Part shown: positions 15,796 through 24,405 of the stretch, one piece after another
How positions within the stretch are numbered: the first letter of the stretch is position 1
Layout: every line of letters starts with the position of its first letter
DNA from: JAKFEW01 sp036675505
GTDB taxonomy: Bacteria > Cyanobacteriota > Sericytochromatia > S15B-MN24 > JAQBPE01
Length of the DNA stretch: 64,000 nucleotides
Assembly: GCA_036675505.1 (NCBI GenBank)
Contig: JAKFEW010000120.1
Coordinates: 38,976-102,975, forward strand
Direction of reading: 5' to 3'
The notes under the pieces: model-generated
Database searches by the model: none
What the model was told of the DNA's origin: nothing
Seen by the model: the letters and a program-made list of their open reading frames with translations, nothing else
Position numbers and translations under genes: made by a program

Positions 15796-18015
15796 ATGCA
15801 GCCCCATTCCACCACCCCGCTCCTCTCCCTGGCCGGCCTGGCCTTGCTGCTGGCGCTGAATTCCTGCGCGGACCGCGGCAAGCAGGCCGACCAGGCGGCC
15901 ACGGGCGCAAGCCCCGCGGCGAGCGCCGCCGGGGCCGCGGGTACCACGACCGCCGCGATGGCGAGCGAGGCCAAGATCCTGGTCGACAAGGGCTGTGTGC
16001 AGTGCCACAAGGGGCTCGCCTGGGGCGTCGACGGCGGCGAGATGGGGCCGGACCTGTCCACCGCGGTGACGGACGTGAAGACGCGTTTCAACGTGGACCT
16101 GGCGACCTTCATGGCCCACCCGACCGGCACCATGAAGACCGTGCTGGAAAACCAGATCAAGCTGTCGAACGCCGAGCGCGACCAGATCGTCACGCTCCTC
16201 TCCAACCCGCCGAAGGGCGACGCGAAGCAGAAAGCCGCCGACGTGCCGGCGCCTGGCTCCAAGACCGAGCCGCGGATCGCCGAGGGCGCGGCCCAGCACA
16301 CCTACGTCGCGCCCGGGAAGCTCGACGAGTTCTACCTCTTCTACTCGGGCGGACACTCCGGCCAGGTCTACGTCGCGGGCATCCCGTCGATGCGCCACAT
16401 CTCCACGATCCCGGTCTTCGCGCCCTACTCGGGCACCGGCTACGGCTTCGACGACGAGTCGAAGAAGATGATGGGCGAATACACCTGGGGCGACGTCCAC
16501 CACCCGGCGCTCTCGAAGACGAACGACGACTACGACGGGCGCTGGCTCTTCGTGAACGACAACGCCAACAACCGCGCGGCCCGCATCGATCTGCGGGACT
16601 TCAAGACCAAGCAGATCTTCGACATCCCGAACCTGTCCGGCAACCACGGCTCGGCCTTCACGACCGGCAACAGCGAGTACATCCTCTCGGCGTCACGCTT
16701 CTCAGCCCCGATCCCGCGCACGAAGTACGCGCCGATCGCCCAGTACAAGACCGCCTACAAGGGCATCGTGTCCGGCGTGAAGATCGACGCCAAGTCCGGC
16801 ACCATGTCCCCCGGCTTCCAGGTGATGATGCCGCCCTTCGATTACGACCTCGGCTCGGTCGGCAAGGGCCCGTCGCGGGACTGGGCGTTCTGGACCTGCT
16901 ACAACTCGGAGCGCGGCACAGGCCGGCTCGAGGTCACGGCCTCGCAGGCGACCCGCGATTACGTCGTGGCGTGCAACTGGCGCGCGGCCGAGCAGGCCGT
17001 GAAGGACGGCAAGGCGACGATGATCGGCGGCGTGCCGGTGCTCGACCCGAAGAAGGCGCCCGGCGTGGTCTACCTCATCCCCTGCCCGAGCTCGCCGCAC
17101 GGCGTCGACGTGACCCCCGACGGCAAGTACATGGCCGCCTCCGGCAAGCTCACGCCGGTCGTGACGGTCTTCGACTTCGAGAAGATGCAGCAGGCGATCG
17201 CCGCCAAGAACTTCAAGGGCAACGAGGACGGCGTGTCCGTGCTCGACTTCGACGCCGTGAAACGCGGCGAGGTGGCCGTCGGCCTGGGCCCGCTGCACAC
17301 CGAGTACGACGACAAGGGCTTCGCGTACACGAGCCTGTACCTCGAGAGCGCGATCGCCAAGTGGGATCTCGCCACGCTCAAGGTCGAGGACAAGATCCCG
17401 GTGGCCTACAACGTGGGCCATATGGTCGCCGCCGGCGGCAACACGGCGCACCCCTACGGCCGCTACCTCGTCTCGATGAACAAGCTCTCGAAGGGCCGCC
17501 ACCTCTCCACCGGCCCGTCCCAGCCCGAGAGCTCGCAGCTCATCGACATCACCGGCAACAAGATGACGATGCTCTACGAGGCGTTCACCGAGCCCGAGCC
17601 GCACGCGGCGCAGATCCTCAAGGCCGACGCGATCAAGCCGATCGAGGTCTATCCGAAGGCCGAGAACCACCACGCGGAGGCCATCTGGAAGGCCGCCGAC
17701 GCCAAGGTGACGCGCAACGGCAAGCGCGTGATCGTGAAGGCATACGCCATCCGGTCGTACTTCGCGCCCTCGAACCTCGACCTGCGCGAGGGCGACCAGG
17801 TCACGATCCACATCACCAACGGCGAACAGACCCGCGACGAGATCCATGGCTTCGGCATCGATGACTACAACATCAACGTGGTCGTCGACCCGGGCGAGAC
17901 GAAGTCCGTGTCGTTCACGGCCAAGAAGGCCGGCGTCTTCCCGTACTACTGCACGAACTTCTGCTCGGCGCTGCACCAGGAGATGCAGGGCTACATGACC
18001 GTCAAGCCCCGGTAA
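15796..18015 (+). CDS. nosZ: Nitrous-oxide reductase, clade II, with N-terminal cytochrome c domain
   Basis: 739 residues; ATG after GAGAAGG. It reduces N2O to N2 in the periplasm. The N-terminus is a Sec lipoprotein-type signal (LALNSC, Cys24), not a Tat signal. Residues about 58-137 form a small cytochrome c domain with heme motif CVQCH (67-71) and a Met candidate at 106 or 113. The NosZ propeller follows, with the clade II signature 'GDVHHPALSKTNDDYDGR' (His235/His236, CuZ ligands). The CuA cupredoxin domain ends in CTNFCSALHQEM (Cys719, Cys723, His727, Met730). Heme fusion at the N-terminus is unusual; Wolinella-type cNosZ carries it at the C-terminus. Confidence 0.96.
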   Translation: MQPHSTTPLLSLAGLALLLALNSCADRGKQADQAATGASPAASAAGAAGTTTAAMASEAKILVDKGCVQCHKGLAWGVDGGEMGPDLSTAVTDVKTRFNVDLATFMAHPTGTMKTVLENQIKLSNAERDQIVTLLSNPPKGDAKQKAADVPAPGSKTEPRIAEGAAQHTYVAPGKLDEFYLFYSGGHSGQVYVAGIPSMRHISTIPVFAPYSGTGYGFDDESKKMMGEYTWGDVHHPALSKTNDDYDGRWLFVNDNANNRAARIDLRDFKTKQIFDIPNLSGNHGSAFTTGNSEYILSASRFSAPIPRTKYAPIAQYKTAYKGIVSGVKIDAKSGTMSPGFQVMMPPFDYDLGSVGKGPSRDWAFWTCYNSERGTGRLEVTASQATRDYVVACNWRAAEQAVKDGKATMIGGVPVLDPKKAPGVVYLIPCPSSPHGVDVTPDGKYMAASGKLTPVVTVFDFEKMQQAIAAKNFKGNEDGVSVLDFDAVKRGEVAVGLGPLHTEYDDKGFAYTSLYLESAIAKWDLATLKVEDKIPVAYNVGHMVAAGGNTAHPYGRYLVSMNKLSKGRHLSTGPSQPESSQLIDITGNKMTMLYEAFTEPEPHAAQILKADAIKPIEVYPKAENHHAEAIWKAADAKVTRNGKRVIVKAYAIRSYFAPSNLDLREGDQVTIHITNGEQTRDEIHGFGIDDYNINVVVDPGETKSVSFTAKKAGVFPYYCTNFCSALHQEMQGYMTVKPR

Positions 18016-18022
18016 GGATCGG

Positions 18023-19381
18023 ATGCGAGGGGCGATCGCCAGCGCCGCGTTGACTGGCTGGGCGGCTCTACTGGCCGCGCCGCCGGCCGCCGCCGCCGAA
18101 CTTCGCGTGGGCGCCGGGTTCCCGACGATTGCGGCGGCGATCGACCGCGCGCGCGCGGGCGACGTCGTGCGCGTCCCGGCGGGGACCTACCGGGAGCGGC
18201 TGATCCTCACGCGGCCGATCGCGCTCGTCGGGGAAGGCTCGCCGGTGGTGGACGGCGGCGGCGTCGGGGACGTGATCGTGGTCGAGGCGCCGGGCTGCCG
18301 GATCGCCGGCCTCACGGTGGCGGGCAGCGGCGCCGAGACCCTCGGCGACAGCGCCGGCATCCGCGTCGGGGCCGGGCGCACGGTCATCGAGGACTGCCAC
18401 CTCGAGCGCTGCCTGTTCGGCATCTACCTGGCTTTCGCGGATGGCTGCACCGTGCGCCGCAACCACATCCGCGGCCTCACCACGAAGCGGCAGGCCGAAC
18501 GCGGCGACGGCATCCGCCTCCACGCGTCACAACACGTCACGCTCTTGGCGAACGACATCGCAGACACGCGCGACGGCATCTACTTCAACGGCTCCGGCCA
18601 CACCGACGTCCGCCGCAACGCGATCCGCCGCGTGCGGTACGGCCTGCACTACATGTACTCGGACGACAACCGCTTCGAGGACAACCAGTTCCTGGAGACC
18701 GAGGCCGGCGCCGCGATCATGTTCAGCCGCCGCCTCGCGCTCCGCCACAACGTCTTCGCGGGCAACCGCGGGTACCGCGCCTACGGCCTGCTCATCAAGG
18801 ACGTCGAGGAGTCCGAGGTGATCGAAAACGTGATCGCCGACAACCGCACAGGGCTCTTCCTCGACGGCGCCATCAATATGCGGTTCGAGCGCAACCTTCT
18901 GGTCGGCAACGACGTCGGCGTCGAGGTGCGCGCGAGCGCCGAGGGCAACGTGATCGCGGGCAACGTGATCGCCGGCAACACCACCGAGATCACGCTGCCG
19001 ACCGGCGCCGACGTCAACGCCTGGCGGGGTAACCGCTGGGGCGCCTACGAGGGCTATGACCTCGATGGCGATGGCCTGGGCGACGTGCCGCACCGCGCCG
19101 GCGACGTGTTCGGCTGGGTCACCGAGAACATGCCGCCGGCCCGCCTGTTCCTGCTGGGGCCCGGCATCCAGGCGCTGGCCTTCGCCGAGCGGACGCTGCC
19201 CGTGCTGGACGTGCCCCAGGTCGTCGACGACGCGCCGCTCGTGGCATCCGAGGTGCCGCCGGGCCTGCCGCCCCGGCCGGCCCCGGAGCCCGCGCGCAGG
19301 CCGTTCCTGCTGGGCGCCGCGGGCCTGCTCGCAGCGGGGCTGCTGCCGGTCTGGCTGGCCCGGCGCGGGTACCAGCCATGA
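18023..19381 (+). CDS. nosD: NosD, periplasmic copper-site maturation protein
   Basis: 452 residues, starting 7 nt after nosZ. Signal peptide about 1-24, then a right-handed parallel beta-helix (CASH/NosD repeats) such as 'GIRLHASQHVTLLANDI', 'YGLHYMYSDDNRFEDN', 'GLLIKDVEESEVIENVI' and 'GLFLDGAINMRFERN'. A C-terminal hydrophobic segment (about residues 425-446) ends in basic residues and would anchor it in the inner membrane. NosD works with NosF and NosY to assemble the CuZ centre of NosZ. Confidence 0.95.
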   Translation: MRGAIASAALTGWAALLAAPPAAAAELRVGAGFPTIAAAIDRARAGDVVRVPAGTYRERLILTRPIALVGEGSPVVDGGGVGDVIVVEAPGCRIAGLTVAGSGAETLGDSAGIRVGAGRTVIEDCHLERCLFGIYLAFADGCTVRRNHIRGLTTKRQAERGDGIRLHASQHVTLLANDIADTRDGIYFNGSGHTDVRRNAIRRVRYGLHYMYSDDNRFEDNQFLETEAGAAIMFSRRLALRHNVFAGNRGYRAYGLLIKDVEESEVIENVIADNRTGLFLDGAINMRFERNLLVGNDVGVEVRASAEGNVIAGNVIAGNTTEITLPTGADVNAWRGNRWGAYEGYDLDGDGLGDVPHRAGDVFGWVTENMPPARLFLLGPGIQALAFAERTLPVLDVPQVVDDAPLVASEVPPGLPPRPAPEPARRPFLLGAAGLLAAGLLPVWLARRGYQP

Positions 19382-20292
19382 TCAGGGTCGAAGGGCTCAC
19401 CAAGGCCTATGGCGCCGTCCGCGCGGTGAACGGGCTCGACCTGGCGGTCCAGGCCGGCGAGGTCGTCGCGCTGTTGGGGCCGAACGGCGCCGGCAAGTCC
19501 ACGACGCTCAAGGTGCTGGTCGGCCTGGTCCGCCCGTCCGGCGGCCGGGTGCTGCTCGGCGGGCTCGACCCCGCTCGCGATCCGCGCGCCGCGCGCCGGC
19601 TGGTCGGCTACCTGCCCCAGCGCGTGGACTTCCATGACAACCTGTCGGCGTTCGAGGTGCTCGCGTTCTTCGCCCGCCTGCGCGGCGTCGCGGCCGACAC
19701 GTTGGCCCCGCTGCTCGCGCGCGTGGGCCTCGCCACGGCCGCCCACCGGCGGACCGACGGCTTCTCGGGCGGGATGCTCCAGCGGCTCGGGCTCGCGATC
19801 GCGCTGCTCGGCGACCCGCCGATCCTCATCCTGGATGAGCCCACGGTCGGCCTCGATCCCGAAGGCGCGCTGCTCTTCAAGGAGATCATCCGCGAGCGTC
19901 ACGCCGCCGGCGCGACCGTCCTCGTCAGCTCCCACCTGCTCAACGAGACCCAGGCGCTGACCTCGCACGTCGCCATCTGCCTGGACGGCCGCGTGGTGGC
20001 GCAGGCGACGCTTGCGGCCTTGCGGCGCGATCTCGCGCTGCCCTCCCGCCTCACCGTCCGCGTCGCCGGCGCCGCCGAGGTCGCCGCGGGGCTCGCCCGG
20101 AGCTACGGCGGCCGCGCCGTCGAAGCCGATGCCGAGCGGGTGCAGGTCGAGCTGCCGGACGCCTCCCGGGCCCTGTTCGTCACCGCACTGGCGGAGGCCG
20201 GCTACCGGATCACCGACCTGCACACCGAAGACGCGAGCCTGGAGGAGATCTTCCTGGCGACCGTCCGCGCCCGAAAGGAGCCCCCCCGATGA
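19378..20292 (+). CDS. nosF: NosF, ABC ATPase for NosZ maturation
   Basis: 304 residues; ATGA overlap with nosD. Walker A GPNGAGKST (near residue 35), signature 'FSGGMLQRLGLAIALLG', Walker B 'ILILDEPTVGLDPEG', and the H-loop 'VLVSSHLLNE'. It drives the NosY membrane protein in the NosDFY complex that supplies sulfur and copper-site assembly to NosZ. Confidence 0.94.
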   Translation: MIRVEGLTKAYGAVRAVNGLDLAVQAGEVVALLGPNGAGKSTTLKVLVGLVRPSGGRVLLGGLDPARDPRAARRLVGYLPQRVDFHDNLSAFEVLAFFARLRGVAADTLAPLLARVGLATAAHRRTDGFSGGMLQRLGLAIALLGDPPILILDEPTVGLDPEGALLFKEIIRERHAAGATVLVSSHLLNETQALTSHVAICLDGRVVAQATLAALRRDLALPSRLTVRVAGAAEVAAGLARSYGGRAVEADAERVQVELPDASRALFVTALAEAGYRITDLHTEDASLEEIFLATVRARKEPPR

Positions 20293-20729
20293 GCCTCCGC
20301 CCCGCATCGCCGTTCTCGCTCGGCCTCGTCGCCTGCGCCCTCATGGGCGCCGGCGACATCAAGCCCGTGCCGATCATGCCCGAGGCGGACGAATGCGCCC
20401 AGTGCCGCATGGCGGTGGAGGACGAGCACCTGGCCGCCGAGCTGATCGCGGCCGACGGCGCCGTGCTCAAGTTCGACGAGCTGGGCTGCATGGTCGCCTT
20501 CGTGAAGGCCAGGGGGCCCCGGCTCGCGCCGCCTCGCGCGCTCTTCGTGAAGGATTTCAAGACGACGGCCTGGCTGCCGCTCGCGCGGGCCACGATCGTC
20601 AAGTCGAAGTTCCCGACGCCGATGCGCTACGGGCTGCTGGCCTTCGGGTCGCCCGCCGAGGCGAAGCGGCTGGAGGCCAGGCACGCGGGGCCGCTCACCA
20701 GCTGGAAAGCGCTCACGGGGGGCAAGTGA
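20289..20729 (+). CDS. nosL: NosL, copper chaperone lipoprotein
   Basis: 146 residues; ATGA overlap with nosF. N-terminal lipobox LVAC (Cys16). The Cu(I)-binding motif CAQCRM (Cys36, Cys39, Met41) and the following 'LKFDELGCMVAF' are typical of NosL. It delivers copper to NosZ in the periplasm through NosDFY. Confidence 0.93.
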   Translation: MSLRPASPFSLGLVACALMGAGDIKPVPIMPEADECAQCRMAVEDEHLAAELIAADGAVLKFDELGCMVAFVKARGPRLAPPRALFVKDFKTTAWLPLARATIVKSKFPTPMRYGLLAFGSPAEAKRLEARHAGPLTSWKALTGGK

Positions 20730-20733
20730 GCCG

Positions 20734-21561
20734 ATGAACATGCGGGCCGTCTGGGCGATCGCCGCGCGCGAGCTGGTCGACGCGCTGCGCAGCCGCCTGA
20801 TCTGGATCTTCGCCGGCGTGTTCGGCCTGTTCGCGCTCGGCCTCAGCTACTTCGGGCTGGTGGGCGGCGGCACCACCGGCGTGACCGGCTTCGCCCGGAC
20901 GTCGGCCAGCTTGCTCAACCTCGTGCTGCTTTTCTTCCCGCTCGTGGCGCTCTTCCTCGGCGTGAGCGCCATGGCCGGCGAGCGCGGCGCGTTCGCGCTG
21001 CTCGTCGCCCAGCCGGTCACGCGCGACGAGGTGCTGCTCGGCAAGTTCACGGGGCTCTCGCTCACGCTCGTGGCCTCGACGCTGGCGGGCTTCGGGGCCG
21101 CAGGCGTCGCCGTCGGGCTGCGGACGGGTGGCGCCGACGTCGGCCGCTACCTGGCCCTCACGGCGATCGCCTGCGCGCTGGCGGTCTGCTTCGTGGCGAT
21201 CGCCCTCGCGATCGCCGTCGTCGCGCGCAGCCGCGCGCGGGCGCTGGCGTTCGCGGTGGTGGTCTGGTTCGCCGCGGTGATCCTGTACGACCTCGTGGTG
21301 GTCGGCGCGGCTGTGGCGATCGGCGCCAAGGCGCTCACGCCGGCGTTCGTGGCGCTCCTGTTCCTCAACCCGGTCGACCTCGCGCGGGTGCTCGGCATCC
21401 TTTCGCTCGACTCCGCGATGGCCTTCGGCGCCACCGGCGCCAGCCTGATGCGGATGCTCGGCGCGACGACCGCGGGTCCCGTGATGGCGGGCGCCCTGGC
21501 GGCCTGGATCGCCGTGCCGCTGGTGGGCGCCATGCTCGTCTTCCGGCGGGCCGACCTATGA
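20734..21561 (+). CDS. nosY: NosY, ABC-2 membrane component for NosZ maturation
   Basis: 275 residues, 4 nt after nosL. Starts 'MRAVWAIAARELVDALRSRL', the usual opening of NosY, followed by six membrane segments with 'SAMAGERGAFALLVAQPVTR' in the first cytoplasmic loop. Partner of NosF and NosD. Its stop overlaps the end of the convergent hemerythrin-like gene by 6 bp. Confidence 0.93.
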   Translation: MNMRAVWAIAARELVDALRSRLIWIFAGVFGLFALGLSYFGLVGGGTTGVTGFARTSASLLNLVLLFFPLVALFLGVSAMAGERGAFALLVAQPVTRDEVLLGKFTGLSLTLVASTLAGFGAAGVAVGLRTGGADVGRYLALTAIACALAVCFVAIALAIAVVARSRARALAFAVVVWFAAVILYDLVVVGAAVAIGAKALTPAFVALLFLNPVDLARVLGILSLDSAMAFGATGASLMRMLGATTAGPVMAGALAAWIAVPLVGAMLVFRRADL

Positions 21562-22140
21562 CGGGCCGCTAAAGGCCCGGTCGCCCTCCCCCTGGCGCCG
21601 GGCCTGCATCTCATCCGCGAGCTCAGCCAACGCCCGGGCATCCAGGAGGGCCTCGGCGCGGGGCAGGAGCTCACGCTCCTCGCGCGCATGATGCCCCTGG
21701 TGGGCGGCCGCGAAGGGTGGCAGCAGCGCGCGCAGCCGGTCGACCAGGACAGGCTCGGGCGCGCGACCCACTTCGAGCGCCGCGAAAATCGCTTCAAGCA
21801 CCGCGCGCAGGGCCCGCCAGCCGGCTTCGATTTCGGCGTGGTCGGTCGCCAGCCCGGCGATGACCGCCGTGGCGCCGGGGTCGGCCGCTTGCAGGCGGGG
21901 AAAGAGGGAGACCTCCTCGTCCTCGACATGCAAGCGCGCAGCGCCGTCGAGGTGACTGATCGCGCGCGCGATCGCGCCCGCCGCAGCCTCGAGGCGCGTG
22001 CCCGGCGCTCCGGCGAGCAAGTCCGCCACGTGGCCCAGCGTGTCGAGGCGGGCCTCGAGCCGCCGGTGGCAGGCACGGAGCATGCCCAGCGGGTCGTCGG
22101 GCCCCGGCGGTGGGGTGAAAAGTGGAGTGGGGTCAGTCAT
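21556..22140 (-). CDS. Hemerythrin-like (HHE) domain protein
   Basis: 194 residues; ATG at 22140, RBS weak. A four-helix bundle with His/Glu pairs spaced like hemerythrin HHE domains: 'MLRACHRRLEARL', 'LHVEDEEVSLFPRL', 'LATDHAEIEAGW', 'AHQGHHAREERELLPRAEALL'. These would hold a di-iron site that binds O2 or NO. No signal peptide, so cytoplasmic. Its place beside the nos operon suggests NO or oxygen handling, which is inference. Confidence 0.82.
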   Translation of the reverse strand: MTDPTPLFTPPPGPDDPLGMLRACHRRLEARLDTLGHVADLLAGAPGTRLEAAAGAIARAISHLDGAARLHVEDEEVSLFPRLQAADPGATAVIAGLATDHAEIEAGWRALRAVLEAIFAALEVGRAPEPVLVDRLRALLPPFAAAHQGHHAREERELLPRAEALLDARALAELADEMQARRQGEGDRAFSGPS

Positions 22141-22280
22141 CGCCAGGTCATCATACAGCGCGACCCGGCAGACGGAGTGGAGATCGAATAGACATCGCAG
22201 TGCCGTTGCAGGCCCCCGCAAACCGGGAATACCTGCTGATGAAGGCTCGCTCGACTGCCCCGCTCGGAGGATGCTCTGCC

Positions 22281-22811
22281 ATGCAGGTGAACAACAACCC
22301 GGCCGCCACGGACAAGCTGAAAGACCTCAAGGAGCGCGTCAAGCTCGCCCACGAGAAGGCCGTCGATCAGCGCGTCGACAAGGTCATGCGCCATCTGGAC
22401 CGTGACAAGGACGGCCAGATCGGCGCTGAGGAAGCGACCCGGCTCCGGGCCTTCGACGCAAATCACGACGGCAAGGTCGATGCTGACGAAGCCAAAGCTG
22501 GCATCCAGAAGCTGGACAAGAACGCGGACGGCGGCCTGGACCGCGAAGAGCTCAAGGCCGGGCGCAAGGAGCTCGCCAGGCTCGCGCGCGAGGACCAGTT
22601 CGTGCGCGTCTTCGCCGCACGGGATGACAACGACGACAACGTCTTGACGGGCGACGAGATTGGCCGGTATCGCTCGTATGACGAGGACTGCGACGGCCGG
22701 GTCACGTTCGACGAGTACAAGGACGGCAAGAACGCCGATCGCGAAGAAGCGCTCATGGATCGCTTCAACGACGCCATCCAGGCGGCTTTGGAGAAGAAGA
22801 CGGGCAAGTAG
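22281..22811 (+). CDS. EF-hand protein with five calcium-binding loops
   Basis: 176 residues; GGAGG 10 nt before this ATG decides the start. Five EF-hand loops begin near residues 40 (DRDKDGQIGAEE), 59 (DANHDGKVDADE), 79 (DKNADGGLDREE), 115 (DDNDDNVLTGDE) and 134 (DEDCDGRVTFDE). The third has Gly for the usual hydrophobic residue and the fourth has Asn for the position 6 Gly. No signal peptide, so a cytoplasmic calcium buffer or sensor is likely. Confidence 0.8.
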   Translation: MQVNNNPAATDKLKDLKERVKLAHEKAVDQRVDKVMRHLDRDKDGQIGAEEATRLRAFDANHDGKVDADEAKAGIQKLDKNADGGLDREELKAGRKELARLAREDQFVRVFAARDDNDDNVLTGDEIGRYRSYDEDCDGRVTFDEYKDGKNADREEALMDRFNDAIQAALEKKTGK

Positions 22812-22833
22812 CCCCGAACCGTCTCGCCGTCGG

Positions 22834-24156
22834 CTATCGCGCGATCGCCGAGGGCGGGTCGAGCGGGTGGCCGCGGCGCACGTTGAAGTCCTGGTGCGGA
22901 ATCGCGGCCCAGGCGAGGTCGCTCGGGCTGACGAAGTCGTCGTCGGGGAGCCGCGAGGCGCGTCGCGGGGCCGCCGTCAGGCCGCTGGCGTGGAGGAGGT
23001 CGAGGGCGTCCAGGCCGAGGCCGGCAGCAGCCGTGAACGGGCTGCGGCGGCCGGTGGTCAGAGCCGCCAGGGCGTCCGCGAAGGGCAACGCCTCGGCCCC
23101 CAGGCGCCGGCCGAGCGGCAGGATGGCCTGGGGCTCGCACGCGGCGAGCAGCCTGGCGAAGCCGTCGGGCCGTGCAGCCATGGCGGCGGTGATGGCGGGG
23201 ACCAGGCGCGCGCGCTGATCCCGCGTGGCGACTGTCGGCGCGAGCGCGCGTGCATGCGGCAGCACGTCGTCGACCAGGTAGCGCGCCAGCTCTTCGCGCG
23301 ATGGCGCCGGGTCACGGTGGAGGAAGCTCATCAGGCGCTGCGAGACCAGGACCGGATCGTCGAGCGCGAGCGCGAGCACCAGGCGCCGCAACGCGACGAG
23401 CTCGGCGCCGCGGGCCGGCTGACGCACCAGGGGCCAATCCACGCCGGCGCTCGTGTAAGCCTGGTGGATCAGGGACGAGCAGTAGAATGCGCGCTGGCCG
23501 CCGAGGCGGTCCGAGAAGGCGAAGTTGTACGGCTTGCCGAGCTGGCGGGTCGCGAAGGCGATTGCCCCGCTGATCGCCGCGTCACGCCGCTCGGCGGGCA
23601 AGCGCTCCGCCGGACGGACGATTCGCAGCGTCGCGTCGTCGGCCGCGTAGCGGGCGGCCGTCGCCCGCCGGACGCGGTCGGACGTCGGGTCGCCCCGGCG
23701 GGCGGTGGCGCCGATCGCCTCGATGAAGCGGCCCGGCGGCGCGGCGTCCGTACAAAGGAGCACGTGGATGAACGGGCCGCCCGTGAAGCGCGTGATGTAG
23801 TGCCGGGGGTCGTTGCGCGTCACCAACACCACGTCGCCGCGCCGCAAGGTCGCCAGGAACCGCTGGTACTCCGCGTGGGTGCTGGCGTAGCGGGCAGCCG
23901 CCAGCATCGCTTGCGGGTCGCCGTAGTCGAGCGAGAACGGGCCTGCGAGCCCCGCCTGGGCGACCCGGCGCGCGCCGTGGAGCCCGGACGTCCGGGCGGC
24001 GTTGGCGATCGCCGGATAGTCCGCGCTCAGGAGCCCGGCGCCCCACAGCGCCGCCTCCTCCGGCCCCAGGCGCGCCGGCCCCGCGGCGCCGCCGAACGGC
24101 TGCGAGGTGGTCAGCCCGACGAGCGCAATCACGGTGAGCGCGGCAGCAGAAGTCAT
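22834..24156 (-). CDS. Secreted permuted NlpC/P60 (YiiX/YebB-like) cysteine hydrolase
   Basis: 440 residues. Signal peptide about 1-20 from the ATG at 24156; the RBS is poor and a longer form is open upstream. The permuted papain-like arrangement shows 'RRGDVVLVTRNDPRHYITRF...FIHVLLC' (candidate His) before 'GKPYNFAFSD...AFYCSSLIHQAY' (candidate nucleophile Cys in YCSS). YiiX-like enzymes are amidases or lipid hydrolases with circularly permuted NlpC/P60 folds. The C-terminal 200 residues are helical and unassigned. Confidence 0.75.
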   Translation of the reverse strand: MTSAAALTVIALVGLTTSQPFGGAAGPARLGPEEAALWGAGLLSADYPAIANAARTSGLHGARRVAQAGLAGPFSLDYGDPQAMLAAARYASTHAEYQRFLATLRRGDVVLVTRNDPRHYITRFTGGPFIHVLLCTDAAPPGRFIEAIGATARRGDPTSDRVRRATAARYAADDATLRIVRPAERLPAERRDAAISGAIAFATRQLGKPYNFAFSDRLGGQRAFYCSSLIHQAYTSAGVDWPLVRQPARGAELVALRRLVLALALDDPVLVSQRLMSFLHRDPAPSREELARYLVDDVLPHARALAPTVATRDQRARLVPAITAAMAARPDGFARLLAACEPQAILPLGRRLGAEALPFADALAALTTGRRSPFTAAAGLGLDALDLLHASGLTAAPRRASRLPDDDFVSPSDLAWAAIPHQDFNVRRGHPLDPPSAIAR

Positions 24157-24267
24157 TGATACCAACCTACCAGAGGCGCCGAACCAACAATAACGGGGCG
24201 AACAGAGTATACTGGAAACACGGATCACCTGAGCTGAGAAGCACTTCGTGTTGCGCCTGGCGCGGTC

Positions 24268-24295
24268 GTCACCCTAGCGGTGACAGGCCGTCACC
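24268..24295 (+). promoter_or_regulatory. Triple GTCACC/GGTGAC repeat upstream of the cyclic glucan synthase
   Basis: GTCACC (24268-24273), 5 nt, GGTGAC (24279-24284), 5 nt, GTCACC (24290-24295). The middle copy can pair with either flanking copy, so two hairpins are mutually exclusive in RNA. In DNA it could be a stacked operator. It lies about 110 nt before the start at 24406. Confidence 0.4.
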
Positions 24296-24371
24296 CTTCC
24301 GACGATGGCCTCGAGCGGCCCTTCGGACGCCACGTTTGCCCAGTCACCATCCGGCACGGCGGAATCGTTCG

Positions 24372-24392
24372 AGCCTGGCGCGAAGCCAGGCT
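24372..24392 (+). promoter_or_regulatory. Perfect hairpin abutting the RBS of the cyclic glucan synthase
   Basis: AGCCTGGC (24372-24379), loop GCGAA, GCCAGGCT (24385-24392), immediately followed by GAAAGGTG and the ATG at 24406. Eight perfect GC-rich pairs next to the ribosome-binding site suggest a translational or mRNA-stability element. Confidence 0.45.
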
Positions 24393-24405
24393 GAAAGGTG
24401 CATGT

